From Streptomyces clavifer (GTDB lineage Bacteria > Actinomycetota > Actinomycetes > Streptomycetales > Streptomycetaceae), in the NCBI GenBank assembly GCA_014651175.1, contig BMWJ01000003.1, forward strand, positions 558,001 through 622,000: 64,000 nucleotides of DNA. The letters run 5' to 3'. The notes beneath the pieces are model-generated. The model searched no databases and was not told where the DNA came from. It worked only from the letters and a program-made list of their open reading frames with translations. Numbering within the stretch: the stretch's first letter is position 1; the number at the start of each line of letters is the position of its first letter. The position numbers and the translations under genes are program-made. Positions 8,673-17,382 of this stretch are shown piece by piece.

Positions 8673-10598
8673 ATGACGTCGACGCCGTCGGGCGACCGGC
8701 AGCACAACGACCCTGCCCGGACGGTGCAGTTGCGGATACCGCGGCAGCCGCTTCCGGGGGGACCGCGACGGCGCACGGCGAAGACGCTGCCGCGCTACGA
8801 CTACGAGCACTACAGCAGGCTTGCCGGGCCGCTGACCCAGCCCGACCCGGACCGGCCGTACCGGGTCCGCTACCGCTCGCTCCTCTCGCAGGAGCCGCAC
8901 CGGATCCGCGCGGCCCTGCTGCTCGGCGCGGCGCCGCTGGTCTCGCTCGGACTGTTCGCCTGGCTGATGCAGCCCGGGCACTGGACGGAGCGCGACCCGA
9001 ACCTCGGCAACGACACGCTGCTCGTCCTCGACGTCGTGATGCTGGTGTCCATCGGTCTGATCGAGCTGTTCCGCACGATGAACGTCCTGTCGAACGCGCA
9101 CGCGACGCTGGTGGCCCGCGACCCGGTCCCCGTCGTGCCGGAGAGCGGCACGCGCGTCGCCTTCCTCACGTCCTTCGTGCCGGGCAAGGAGCCCCTGGCG
9201 ATGGTGACGAGGACGCTGGAGGCGGCCGTCCGGATCCGGCACCGCGGGCCGATGCACGTCTGGCTGCTGGACGAGGGCGACGACCCCGCGGTGAAGGAGG
9301 TCTGCGCCCGGCTCGGGGTGCACCACTTCTCCCGCAAGGGCGTCGCCCGCTGGAACAGGGCCACGGGCCCGCACCGCGCGAGGACCAAGCACGGCAACTA
9401 CAACGCCTGGCTCGACGCGCACGGCGGGGCCTACGACTTCTTCGCCTCGGTCGACACCGACCACGTCCCGCTGCCCAACTACCTGGAGCGGATGCTCGGC
9501 TACTTCCGCGACCCGGACATCGGCTTCGTCATCGGCCCGCAGGTCTACGGCAACTACGACACGTTCGTCACGAAGGCCGCGGAGTCCCAGCAGTTCCTCT
9601 TCCACGCGCTGATCCAGCGCGCCGGCAACCGCTACGGCGCCCCGATGTTCGTCGGCACGAGCAACGCCGTCCGGATCACGGCCCTCCGGCAGATCGGCGG
9701 CCTGTACGACTCGATCACCGAGGACATGGCCACCGGCTTCGAGATCCACCGCCACCGCAACCCGCTGACCGGCCGGAAGTGGCGCTCCGTCTACACCCCG
9801 GACGTCCTGGCCGTCGGCGAGGGCCCGACCGCGTGGACGGACTTCTTCACCCAGCAGCTCCGCTGGTCGCGCGGGACCTACGAGACGATTCTCAAGCAGT
9901 ACTGGAAGGGCTGGTTCTCACTCCCGGCGGGCACGCTCTTCAACTACACGATGATGATCATCTTCTATCCGATGTCCGCCCTGAACTGGATCCTCGCGGC
10001 CCTGAGCTGCGCCCTGTTCCTGGGCATGGGCGCCTCCGGCGTGCAGATCGACCCGGTGATCTGGATGATGCTGTACGGCAACGCCTCGGCGCTCCAGATC
10101 GGCCTCTACGTATGGAACCGCCGCCACAACGTCTCGCCGCACGAACCGGAGGGGTCCGGCGGGCTCGCCGGCATGGTGATGTCCGCGCTCTCCGCGCCGA
10201 TCTACGCACGCTCCCTCATGGACGCCGTGCTGCGCCGCAGGAGCTCGTTCGTGGTGACGCCCAAGGGCGACTCGTCCAGCCCGGACACGCTCTTCGGCAC
10301 CTTCCGCATCCATCTGTTCTTCCTCGTGGTCTTCGGCGGATCGATCGCCGCGTCCTTCGTCCTCGGACACAGCCACCCGGCCATGCTGACCTGGGCCTGC
10401 CTGGCCCTGCTGATCACGGCGGCGCCGGTCCTCGGCTGGCGGTACGGCGTCCGCGCCGAGAAGCGGGGGCGCCGCGACGGTCCACCGGCGGGCGCCCCGC
10501 CGCAGGAGCCGCAGGAGCCGCAGGAGCCGCAGGAGCCGCAGGAGCCGCAGGACAACGCACAGACCGCGCAGACCGCGCCAGGGGGACGTGACCGATGA
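8673..10598 (+). CDS. cslA: Cellulose-synthase-like glycosyltransferase CslA (GT2)
   Basis: A 641-aa membrane processive glycosyltransferase that makes a beta-glucan at the growing hyphal tip, using nucleotide-sugar donors. Two N-terminal membrane segments (about 78-100 and 114-134) are followed by the GT2 domain with DTD (261-263), TED (349-351) and QQLRW (394-398), the D,D,D,QxxRW signature of cellulose synthases. Several C-terminal membrane segments follow, then a Pro/Glu/Gln tail made of EPQ repeats (9-bp DNA units at about 10504-10549). A GGGGGGA element precedes the ATG. Its stop overlaps the glxA start (ATGA). Gene order cslA-glxA-GH6 with a nearby LPMO is the conserved Streptomyces arrangement. 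Confidence 0.93.
   Translation: MTSTPSGDRQHNDPARTVQLRIPRQPLPGGPRRRTAKTLPRYDYEHYSRLAGPLTQPDPDRPYRVRYRSLLSQEPHRIRAALLLGAAPLVSLGLFAWLMQPGHWTERDPNLGNDTLLVLDVVMLVSIGLIELFRTMNVLSNAHATLVARDPVPVVPESGTRVAFLTSFVPGKEPLAMVTRTLEAAVRIRHRGPMHVWLLDEGDDPAVKEVCARLGVHHFSRKGVARWNRATGPHRARTKHGNYNAWLDAHGGAYDFFASVDTDHVPLPNYLERMLGYFRDPDIGFVIGPQVYGNYDTFVTKAAESQQFLFHALIQRAGNRYGAPMFVGTSNAVRITALRQIGGLYDSITEDMATGFEIHRHRNPLTGRKWRSVYTPDVLAVGEGPTAWTDFFTQQLRWSRGTYETILKQYWKGWFSLPAGTLFNYTMMIIFYPMSALNWILAALSCALFLGMGASGVQIDPVIWMMLYGNASALQIGLYVWNRRHNVSPHEPEGSGGLAGMVMSALSAPIYARSLMDAVLRRRSSFVVTPKGDSSSPDTLFGTFRIHLFFLVVFGGSIAASFVLGHSHPAMLTWACLALLITAAPVLGWRYGVRAEKRGRRDGPPAGAPPQEPQEPQEPQEPQEPQDNAQTAQTAPGGRDR
10503..10550 (+). repeat. 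Nine-base tandem repeat in the 3' end of cslA
   Basis: About five copies of CAGGAGCCG encode the EPQ repeat in the cytoplasmic tail of CslA. The copies are identical, as expected from recent slippage; the length may vary between strains. Confidence 0.85.
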
Positions 10599-12529
10599 CC
10601 TACCGTCCGAGCAGCCGCACCCGTCGACTGGCGATCGGTACGGCGGTGGTCCTGGCACTCGCGGGGGCCAACGGGCCGTGGCTGTACCGCTTCGGCACCG
10701 AGCACTACCACGCGTACCGGATCGACAGACCCGCGTACAAGGCGGCGAACGGCCACTGGGACCTCCTGGACGTCCCCTCCGCCTACCGGATCAACACGAT
10801 CCACGCGGCGCTGCTGCACACCGGCAAGGTGCTGCTCGTCGCGGGCTCCGGCAACAACCAGGAGAACTTCGACGCGAAGAGCTTCCGTTCGGTGCTGTGG
10901 GACCCGGCGAGCGACACGTACGAGAACATCCCCACGCCCGAGGACATGTTCTGCGCGGGCCATACGCAGCTGCCCGACGGGAAGCTCCTCATAGCCGGCG
11001 GCACGAAGCGGTACGAGAAGCTCGAGGGCGACGTGACCAGGGCGGGCGGCCTGATGATCGTCCACAACGAGGACCCGGACAAGCCGGTGACGCTGCCCGC
11101 GGGCACCCGGTTCACCGGCAAGGAGAACGGCAGGACGTTCGTCTCCAAGGACCCCGTGCTGGTGGAGAAGGCCACCAAGGTCTTCGACCGGAGGACCGGT
11201 GCCCACCTGCGCAACGAGCCCGGGCGGGGACGGATCTACGTCGAGGCACAGCGGTCCGGCACGAAGTACGAGACGGGTACGGAGGACAACTACCGGATCG
11301 CGGGCCTGTCGGGCTCCGACACCCGCAACGTGTACGGGATCGCGCAGAAGCTGGCCCTCGACAAGAAGGACTTCCAGGGGATCAAGGAGGCCTACGAGTT
11401 CGACCCGGTGGCGGAGAAGTACATCTCCGTCGACCCGATGAACGAGGCCCGCTGGTATCCGACCCTCACCACGCTGGAGGACGGCAGGGTCCTCTCCCTG
11501 TCCGGGCTGGACGAGATCGGGCAGATCGTGCCCGGCAAGGACGAGATCTACGACCCCCGGACGAAGGAGTGGGAGTACACCGGCATCGTCCGGAGGTTCC
11601 CCACGTACCCGGCGGTCTTCCTGCTGAACGACGGCACGCTCTTCTACTCCGGTTCCAACGCCGGCTACGGTCCCGCGGACGTCGGACGGGACCCCGGTGT
11701 CTGGGACCTGAGGACGAACACCTTCACGAAGATCCCCGGCATCGGCGACCCGGACAGGCTGGAGACGTCGGCGACCGTGCGGCTGCCGCCCGCCCAGGAC
11801 GAGAGGTTCATGGTGATCGGCGGTGGCGGGGTCGGCGAGTCCAGGAGGTCCAGCGGGAAGTCCCGCCTGGTCGATCTGCGCGAGCCGCACCCGGAGTTCC
11901 GGGACGGCGCGTCCCTCTCCGAGGGCACCCGCTACCCGAGCGCCTCCCTCCTGCCGGACGACTCCGTGCTGGTCACGGGCGGTTCCGGGGACTACCGGGG
12001 GCGCGGCGGTTCGGACGTGCTGCAGGCCCGGCTGTACGACGCGGAGTCGGACACCTACGAGCGGGTCGCGGACCCCGCGGTCGGCCGCAACTACCACTCG
12101 GGGTCGGTGCTGCTGCCGGACGGCCGGGTCATGATCTTCGGCTCGGACTCGCTGTACGCGGACCGGGCGAACACCCGGCCGGGCACGTTCGAACAGCGCA
12201 TCGAGATCTACACTCCGCCGTATCTGTACCGCGACGCCCGGCCGGAACTGACGGCGGGGCCGAAGCGGCTCCTGCGGGGCGGTTCGGGACTGTTCACCAC
12301 GCTGCACGCCTCGTCCATCGCGTCGGCGAAGCTGATCAGGCCCAGTGCGGTCACGCATGTGACGGACACGGATCAGCGGTCGGTCGCGCTGGACCTGGAG
12401 AAGTCCGCGGACAGCATCACGGTGACGGTCCCGAAGAGCCGGGCCGTGGTGCCGTCCGGCTGGTACATGCTCTTCGTCACGGATGACGAGGGAACCCCCT
12501 CCGAGGGCACCTGGGTGGAGATCCCCTAG
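10595..12529 (+). CDS. glxA: Copper radical oxidase GlxA (galactose-oxidase-like)
   Basis: A 644-aa mono-copper oxidase anchored by an N-terminal membrane segment (about residues 11-28). The kelch-type propeller carries the expected active-site set: Cys120 (DMFCAGH) and Tyr288 (EARWYPT) for the Cys-Tyr crosslink, and copper ligands Tyr500-His501 (GRNYHSGS) and His588 (AVTHVTDTD); assignments are by alignment to galactose oxidase in my head. A DUF1929-type C-terminal beta domain follows. It works with CslA in tip glycan deposition. The ATG overlaps the cslA stop, so the pair is coupled. Confidence 0.93.
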   Translation: MTYRPSSRTRRLAIGTAVVLALAGANGPWLYRFGTEHYHAYRIDRPAYKAANGHWDLLDVPSAYRINTIHAALLHTGKVLLVAGSGNNQENFDAKSFRSVLWDPASDTYENIPTPEDMFCAGHTQLPDGKLLIAGGTKRYEKLEGDVTRAGGLMIVHNEDPDKPVTLPAGTRFTGKENGRTFVSKDPVLVEKATKVFDRRTGAHLRNEPGRGRIYVEAQRSGTKYETGTEDNYRIAGLSGSDTRNVYGIAQKLALDKKDFQGIKEAYEFDPVAEKYISVDPMNEARWYPTLTTLEDGRVLSLSGLDEIGQIVPGKDEIYDPRTKEWEYTGIVRRFPTYPAVFLLNDGTLFYSGSNAGYGPADVGRDPGVWDLRTNTFTKIPGIGDPDRLETSATVRLPPAQDERFMVIGGGGVGESRRSSGKSRLVDLREPHPEFRDGASLSEGTRYPSASLLPDDSVLVTGGSGDYRGRGGSDVLQARLYDAESDTYERVADPAVGRNYHSGSVLLPDGRVMIFGSDSLYADRANTRPGTFEQRIEIYTPPYLYRDARPELTAGPKRLLRGGSGLFTTLHASSIASAKLIRPSAVTHVTDTDQRSVALDLEKSADSITVTVPKSRAVVPSGWYMLFVTDDEGTPSEGTWVEIP

Positions 12530-12617
12530 CGCCTGCGGCGGGACACCCGGTGCGGGCCCGTCCCGTCCGGAACGTACCCGGTGCGGGCCGGGGTGGGGCG
12601 GGCCCGCGTCGGGCGCC

Positions 12618-13637
12618 CTACTTCGTGGCGCGGGCCAGGTCCAGTGCGTACTCCGGGTACCAGTCCCCCGCCTTCGGCCCGCCCTTGCAGTCGCCGTCCG
12701 ACTCCCCCGGCCGCTTGACCCACAGGTACGCGTCCACCAGCTCGTCGCCCGTGTCCGTCGTCGGCGGTTCGCCCAGTGCCCGCCCCGGTGGGTTGCACCA
12801 GGTCTCCGCGGGGTCGCCCCCCTCGTACGGGCCGTTGCCGTTGCGGCTCGTGTCGATCACGAAGGGCTTGCCGCCCACCTTCGCCGACAGGCGCTTGCCG
12901 AAGTCCGTACTGTCCTCCGTCGTGCGGAAGTTGGACACGTTGACCGCGAAGCCGTCCGCCCCGGCGATGCCCGCCCGCCGCAACGGCTCGTCCAGCGCGT
13001 CGGGCGTCTGCCATCCGGCGTTGCCCGCGTCCACGTACACCGTGGCGTTCGGCTGCTGCTTGAGCCGCTGGACCGCGCCCCTCAGCAGGTCGTAGCGTTC
13101 CTCGTGGAACTCCCGCGGCGTGCATCCGTCCACCAGGTGCAGCAGCGCGTCCGGTTCGAGGATCACGGTCGCCCGGCGGTCGCCGATGCCCTGGGCGACG
13201 CTCTCCAGCCAGGTCCGGTACGCGTCTCCGTCCGCCGCCCCGCCCCTTGAGAACTGGCCGCAGTCGCGGTGCGGGATGTTGTACAGGACCAGCAGCGCGT
13301 CCCGGTCGGCGTTCTCCGCCGCCTCGGTGAAGTCCTGCGTGGCGCCCCGCGGATCGTCCGGTCCGATCCACTCGCCCACCGGCTGCTCGGCGATCCTCCG
13401 GATCAGCGCGGCGTTCGCCTCGTCGCCGTCGCGCACGTAGGCGGCGACCTGCCGGGCGGCGTTCCCGTCGGGGTTGACCCAGTACGGGTCGCCGCGCTCG
13501 GGCTGCTGGTCGACCGCGGCGGGTCCGTCCTTCCCCCCGCCTCCGTCACCGTCGGACGAGGAGCACCCGGCGAGGAGCAGAGCCGCCCCGATCCCGGTCG
13601 CCGCACGCGTCATCGGCCCGGAGTGACTGCCGTACAT
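12618..13637 (-). CDS. cslZ: Glycoside hydrolase family 6 lipoprotein (CslZ-like endoglucanase)
   Basis: A 339-aa exported beta-1,4-glucan hydrolase. The chosen ATG at 13637 has GAGGGGGA upstream. A lipobox LLLAGC places the lipidated Cys at residue 25, followed by a Ser/Asp/Gly linker. GH6 signatures are present: YNIPHRDCGQFSRGG (catalytic Asp125) and VILEPDALLHL (Asp163). It is convergent with cslA-glxA and is the third member of the conserved locus, presumably trimming or releasing the CslA glucan. Confidence 0.87.
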   Translation of the reverse strand: MYGSHSGPMTRAATGIGAALLLAGCSSSDGDGGGGKDGPAAVDQQPERGDPYWVNPDGNAARQVAAYVRDGDEANAALIRRIAEQPVGEWIGPDDPRGATQDFTEAAENADRDALLVLYNIPHRDCGQFSRGGAADGDAYRTWLESVAQGIGDRRATVILEPDALLHLVDGCTPREFHEERYDLLRGAVQRLKQQPNATVYVDAGNAGWQTPDALDEPLRRAGIAGADGFAVNVSNFRTTEDSTDFGKRLSAKVGGKPFVIDTSRNGNGPYEGGDPAETWCNPPGRALGEPPTTDTGDELVDAYLWVKRPGESDGDCKGGPKAGDWYPEYALDLARATK

Positions 13638-13905
13638 CCATTCCCCCTCGTACCGATGCACTACCGGTCGAAATCCATCCTGGCACAGCGAGCGGGCCGA
13701 GGGACTGTTCCGCCCGGATCCGGACATCCTGTCAAAAACCCTCTGCGCCGCACCGGTGGTCCGTCCTAGAGTGTCCCTTCGTGTCAGGACGAACCACTCG
13801 ACCTCCCGTGCCGTGCCGGGCTACTCCCGCAGCCCGTACACCGCGGTCGAGGACCGGCCCGGCCGGCGGCTCCGAGGGGGAGCGGACCTCCGGCCGGGCC
13901 AGGTG

Positions 13906-14580
13906 TCAGACGGGGTTCCTCCCGCCGCTCCTCTCGCCCGTCAGGTAGGCGGAGACGACCACGTTCGCCGTGTACGCCCGGGACGTGTGGTCGTACGTAC
14001 CGCCGCAGGTGATGAGGCGGAGCTCCGCACGCCCGTCCTTCCGGGGCCCGTACGCCTTCTGCGCGTCGAAGCGTTCCCGGGTGAAGACCTGGACGTCGTC
14101 GACGGTGAATTCGGCGACCGTCCCGTCGGACCTGCTCACCCGGACCTTCGCGCCGGGCTGTGCCGCGCTGAGCCCGTAGAACACGGCCGGCTTGGTCTCC
14201 GTGTCGACGTGGCCGACGAACAGGGCGGCGCCCTCCGTACCGGGTTCGGTGCCGCTGCCGTACCAGCCGACGGTGCCCGGCTTCGCGTACGGCGGTGGCT
14301 CGATCGCCCCCTCGGAGTCCAGCTCACGCGGGGCGACGGGCGCGTCGATGCTGAGCGAGGGGATCTCCACGCGCTCCGGCGTGGCCCCGTCGAGCGGCTC
14401 GTGCGCCGGTGGCAGTGGTACACCCAGGGGACGCCCGACCGCCGCGACGTCGCCGGTCGTCGGAGCCGAGTATCCGCCGGTGGCCTCGCGGCCCCACAGC
14501 CAGAGTCCCAGCAGGAGTACGGCCCAGGCGACGCCGGTCAGCAACCGCCCGGTTCCGGCCGTACGGTTCGTGGCCGACAC
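13906..14580 (-). CDS. Class F sortase
   Basis: A 224-aa membrane-anchored transpeptidase-like protein. One N-terminal membrane segment (LLTGVAWAVLLLGLWLWG) precedes the sortase fold, with catalytic His124 (FVGHVDT), Cys192 (LITCGG) and Arg201 (TSRAYTANV). The GTG at 14580 starts one base after the upstream gene's stop; a GTG at 14613 overlapping that gene is an alternative, and neither has a strong ribosome site. Class F sortases are typical of actinobacteria and their substrates are mostly unknown. The upstream secreted protein is the obvious partner. Confidence 0.85.
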   Translation of the reverse strand: MSATNRTAGTGRLLTGVAWAVLLLGLWLWGREATGGYSAPTTGDVAAVGRPLGVPLPPAHEPLDGATPERVEIPSLSIDAPVAPRELDSEGAIEPPPYAKPGTVGWYGSGTEPGTEGAALFVGHVDTETKPAVFYGLSAAQPGAKVRVSRSDGTVAEFTVDDVQVFTRERFDAQKAYGPRKDGRAELRLITCGGTYDHTSRAYTANVVVSAYLTGERSGGRNPV

Positions 14581-14581
14581 G

Positions 14582-15151
14582 TCAGTCCAGTGCCGAGCGG
14601 CGGCGGCGCGCACTGCGGAGCGCGACGGCGACGGCCGCTACGGCCCCCAGGGACAGTCCGATCAGCGCGTGCTCGGTGCCGGGGCCGTTCCGCTCCCCGG
14701 AAGCCGTGGCGGCCCGGTCGGCGGCGAGGGTGGCCGTGCCTCCGCCACCGGCCCGGACGGGGGCGACGGGCGAGGGGTGGCTGTGGCGGAGGACGGTGAC
14801 CGTGCCGGTGGCACGGCCGTGGCCGTCCTTGCAGGTCACCCAGATCTCGTAGTCGTCGGGGGCGGCGTCGGAGCGGATCCTGGCCTCGGCGACGAGCCCC
14901 CTGCCGTCGGCGGGGGCGAAGTGCGCCTCGGACACGAAGGCTTCGGAATTCCCCCTGGCCGACCTGCCCTTGCCGCAGACGTCGACCCGGAGTTCCACCT
15001 CCCCGCCCGGGGAGACACGGGACGGGGTGACCGAGACCGAACCCGGGGCCTTCCGGCTGTCGGATTCGGGATCGGCCGGTGCGGCGGACGCGGGAAGGAC
15101 CATGGCCGCGGCCGCCGCGGTGACACAGAACGTGAGGGTCAGTGAACGCAT
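14582..15151 (-). CDS. Secreted, C-terminally membrane-anchored protein paired with the sortase
   Basis: A 189-aa protein with a signal peptide (cleavage near ASAAPA), an Ig-like beta region containing two Cys (VDVCGKG and WVTCKDG, possibly a disulfide), a Ser/Ala linker and a C-terminal membrane helix ending SARRRRSALD. It has the layout of a surface anchor protein but shows no LPxTG/LAxTG motif before the helix. An AGGAGGTTTACG ribosome site precedes the ATG. The sortase gene begins directly after its stop, so the two form an operon. Function unknown. Confidence 0.7.
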   Translation of the reverse strand: MRSLTLTFCVTAAAAAMVLPASAAPADPESDSRKAPGSVSVTPSRVSPGGEVELRVDVCGKGRSARGNSEAFVSEAHFAPADGRGLVAEARIRSDAAPDDYEIWVTCKDGHGRATGTVTVLRHSHPSPVAPVRAGGGGTATLAADRAATASGERNGPGTEHALIGLSLGAVAAVAVALRSARRRRSALD

Positions 15152-15280
15152 CGTAAACCTCCTGAGGGAAGGTTCACGCGCCCGTGGACGGGCCGCACGC
15201 GCTGACGGCCGTTCGGGTGAGGGCCGCGCGTGCGGACCGGACCGGTCCTCGCGCGCCCGGCCCGATCCTCACGGGAGGGC

Positions 15281-16075
15281 CTACTCCCCGGGCAGGTCCA
15301 CGAGCTCGACCAGGTCGGCGATCGACTCGACGACCGTGGAGGGCCGGAAGGGATAACGGTCCATGTCGGCGGTCGTGGTCAGGCCGGTGAGGACCAGGAA
15401 CGTCTGCATACCGGCCTCCAGGCCGGCGAGCACGTCCGTGTCCATCCGGTCGCCGATCATGGCGGAGGTCTCGGAGTGGGCCCCGATCGCGTTCAGCCCG
15501 GTCCGCATCATCAGCGGGTTGGGCTTGCCCGCGAAGTACGGGGACTTCCCGGTGGCCTTGGTGATCAGCGCGGCGACGGAACCGGTGGCGGGCAGCGGGC
15601 CCTCGGCGGACGGTCCGGTCTCGTCGGGGTTGGTGCAGATGAAGCGGGCGCCGCCGTTGATCAGCCGGATGGCCTTGGTGAGTGCCTCGAAGCTGTACGT
15701 ACGCGTCTCGCCGAGGACCACGTAGTCGGGCTCGTGGTCGGTGAGGACGTAGCCGATGTCGTGCAGCGCGGTGGTGAGCCCGGCCTCTCCGATGACGTAC
15801 GCCGTGCCGCGCGGCCGCTGGTCGTCCAGGAACTGGGCGGTTGCCAGGGCGGAGGTCCAGATGTTCTCCACGGGCACGTCCAGGCCCATGCGCTTCAGAC
15901 GCGCGTGCAGGTCCCTGGCGGTGTAGATGGAGTTGTTGGTGAGGACCAGGAACGGCAGTCCGGAGTCCCGCAGCCGCTTGATGAAGGCGTCGGCCCCGGG
16001 GATCGGGGTGCCTTCGTGGATGAGGACCCCGTCCATGTCGGTCAGCCAGGATTCGATCGGCTTGCGCTCTGCCAT
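15281..16075 (-). CDS. HAD-IIA family phosphatase (NagD-like)
   Basis: A 264-aa cytoplasmic HAD hydrolase. Motif I is WLTDMDGVL (nucleophile Asp13, Asp15), motif II is LVLTNNS, motif III includes the Lys of FAGKPNP, and motif IV is MIGDRMDTDV. This order and the C2-type cap between motifs II and III fit the NagD subfamily, which dephosphorylates small phosphorylated metabolites such as nucleotides. An AGGAG element lies about eight bases before the ATG. The exact substrate cannot be read from sequence. Confidence 0.87.
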   Translation of the reverse strand: MAERKPIESWLTDMDGVLIHEGTPIPGADAFIKRLRDSGLPFLVLTNNSIYTARDLHARLKRMGLDVPVENIWTSALATAQFLDDQRPRGTAYVIGEAGLTTALHDIGYVLTDHEPDYVVLGETRTYSFEALTKAIRLINGGARFICTNPDETGPSAEGPLPATGSVAALITKATGKSPYFAGKPNPLMMRTGLNAIGAHSETSAMIGDRMDTDVLAGLEAGMQTFLVLTGLTTTADMDRYPFRPSTVVESIADLVELVDLPGE

Positions 16076-16257
16076 GGGACGGGCTCCTGCCGTACGCGCT
16101 GTGCACTCGGGGTGCCGGACGCCGGCGGCACCGCGTTGTGCAGCGCCGACGCCCCGATTTTAGGCTGCCCGCCCGGCCGGGCGGAACCGCCGGGTCACCG
16201 GCAGCCGATCTTCACCGGCCGGCGACGGAGCGCGGCACCTTCCTGTCCCGGAGCAGG

Positions 16258-17220
16258 TCAGCGCACCCGGCGGATTCTCCGCGCCCCGGCCAGGGCGGCC
16301 GCGCCGCCGAGGAGGAGCGCGCCGGCCGTGAGACCGGTACCGGTCGCCGTCCCCTCCCGTCCGGTGCGGGCCAGTTCGGGGAGCGGGTTGCCGGCGGCGT
16401 CGAGGCGGGGAGCGTCCCGGCCCGTGCCGGCCTCCCCGTCGCCGCCCGTACCGGTCTCCCCGTCCCCGTCCGTGCCGGTCTCCGCGTCGCCGCCCGTACC
16501 GGTCTCCCCGTCCCCGTCCGTGCCCGTCTCCACCTCGGTTCCGTCGTCCAGGGCCCCCTCGACGACGGTGAAGCGGTAGTCGGCCGACTCCCCGACCCAG
16601 TCCCCGTCGCCGCCGCGCTGCTCCGGCCCCGACATCCGCTGGACGATCGCCGCGTTGGCGGTGACGGGTCCGGGCGGGGTGTCCGAGGTGAAGGCCATCC
16701 GGATCCGGACGGTGACCGTGTGCTCCGCCGGCACGGTGAAGCCGGGGAAGTCGTCGCCCTCTCCGCTGCCGAACACACCGATCTGCTCGTGGCGTTCGGT
16801 GGTCTCCCAGGTCACGCGGTGTCGGGTGTCCGGGTCGGACCGCTCGGAGAACTCCAGCTGGATCCGAGAGGGGCCGAGTGTGCGGTCCCGGTCGGTGAGC
16901 ACCAGTACGGGGTGGATGGCGCGGCAGGTCTCCGCCGTCGTGTTGGTCAGGTCGAGGTACCAGGTGCCGTAGCCGCCGCCGGAGGCGTAGGTGTCCGGGC
17001 CGCCGTGGATACGGGTCTCGATCGGGAAGGACTCGGCCTCGGGCTCGCCGCAGACGGACTGCCGGCCTGCGACGGCGGGAGCGGGGGCCTCCGGTGCCGC
17101 GCCCGCCTGGGTGCTGCCGAGCAGGACGGCGGGTACGGCGAATCCGGCCGCCAGCCCGAACGTCCCGAGGGTGGAGAAGACCCGGCCGTCACGCAGTCGG
17201 TCAGTGGATCTGGGGGGCAT
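16258..17220 (-). CDS. LAxTG-anchored cell-wall surface protein
   Basis: A 320-aa exported protein. The signal peptide (TLGTFGLAAGFAVPAVLLGS) is followed by an all-beta extracellular region of about 190 residues, then an acidic Thr/Gly/Asp repeat spacer and a sorting signal: LARTG, a hydrophobic helix (GLTAGALLLGGAAALAGA) and RRIRRVR. LAxTG is the motif used by Streptomyces class E sortases. Two Cys flank the first beta region. No housekeeping-type sortase is adjacent; the class F sortase 2 kb away is not the expected partner. Function unknown; perhaps a wall-linked binding protein. Confidence 0.78.
   Translation of the reverse strand: MPPRSTDRLRDGRVFSTLGTFGLAAGFAVPAVLLGSTQAGAAPEAPAPAVAGRQSVCGEPEAESFPIETRIHGGPDTYASGGGYGTWYLDLTNTTAETCRAIHPVLVLTDRDRTLGPSRIQLEFSERSDPDTRHRVTWETTERHEQIGVFGSGEGDDFPGFTVPAEHTVTVRIRMAFTSDTPPGPVTANAAIVQRMSGPEQRGGDGDWVGESADYRFTVVEGALDDGTEVETGTDGDGETGTGGDAETGTDGDGETGTGGDGEAGTGRDAPRLDAAGNPLPELARTGREGTATGTGLTAGALLLGGAAALAGARRIRRVR
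16425..16531 (-). repeat. 24-base repeats in the LAxTG protein gene
   Basis: Four and a half tandem units encode the octapeptide (E)TGT-DGDG / TGT-GGDA in the wall-spanning spacer. Neighbouring units are nearly identical, so spacer length may vary between strains. Confidence 0.75.
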
Positions 17221-17382
17221 GGAGGGACACCCTTCGCTGCTCGCGAACGACCGGCACGGGGTGCCGGATGCCGCGCACGACGCTGCCACGCACGCACGGG
17301 GGGTGCCACCGCCGGGGCGCGAATCCGCCCGACCGGACGGCCAAGTCCGCCCGAACGGCCCCACCGTCCCCTGTCCCGGCCC

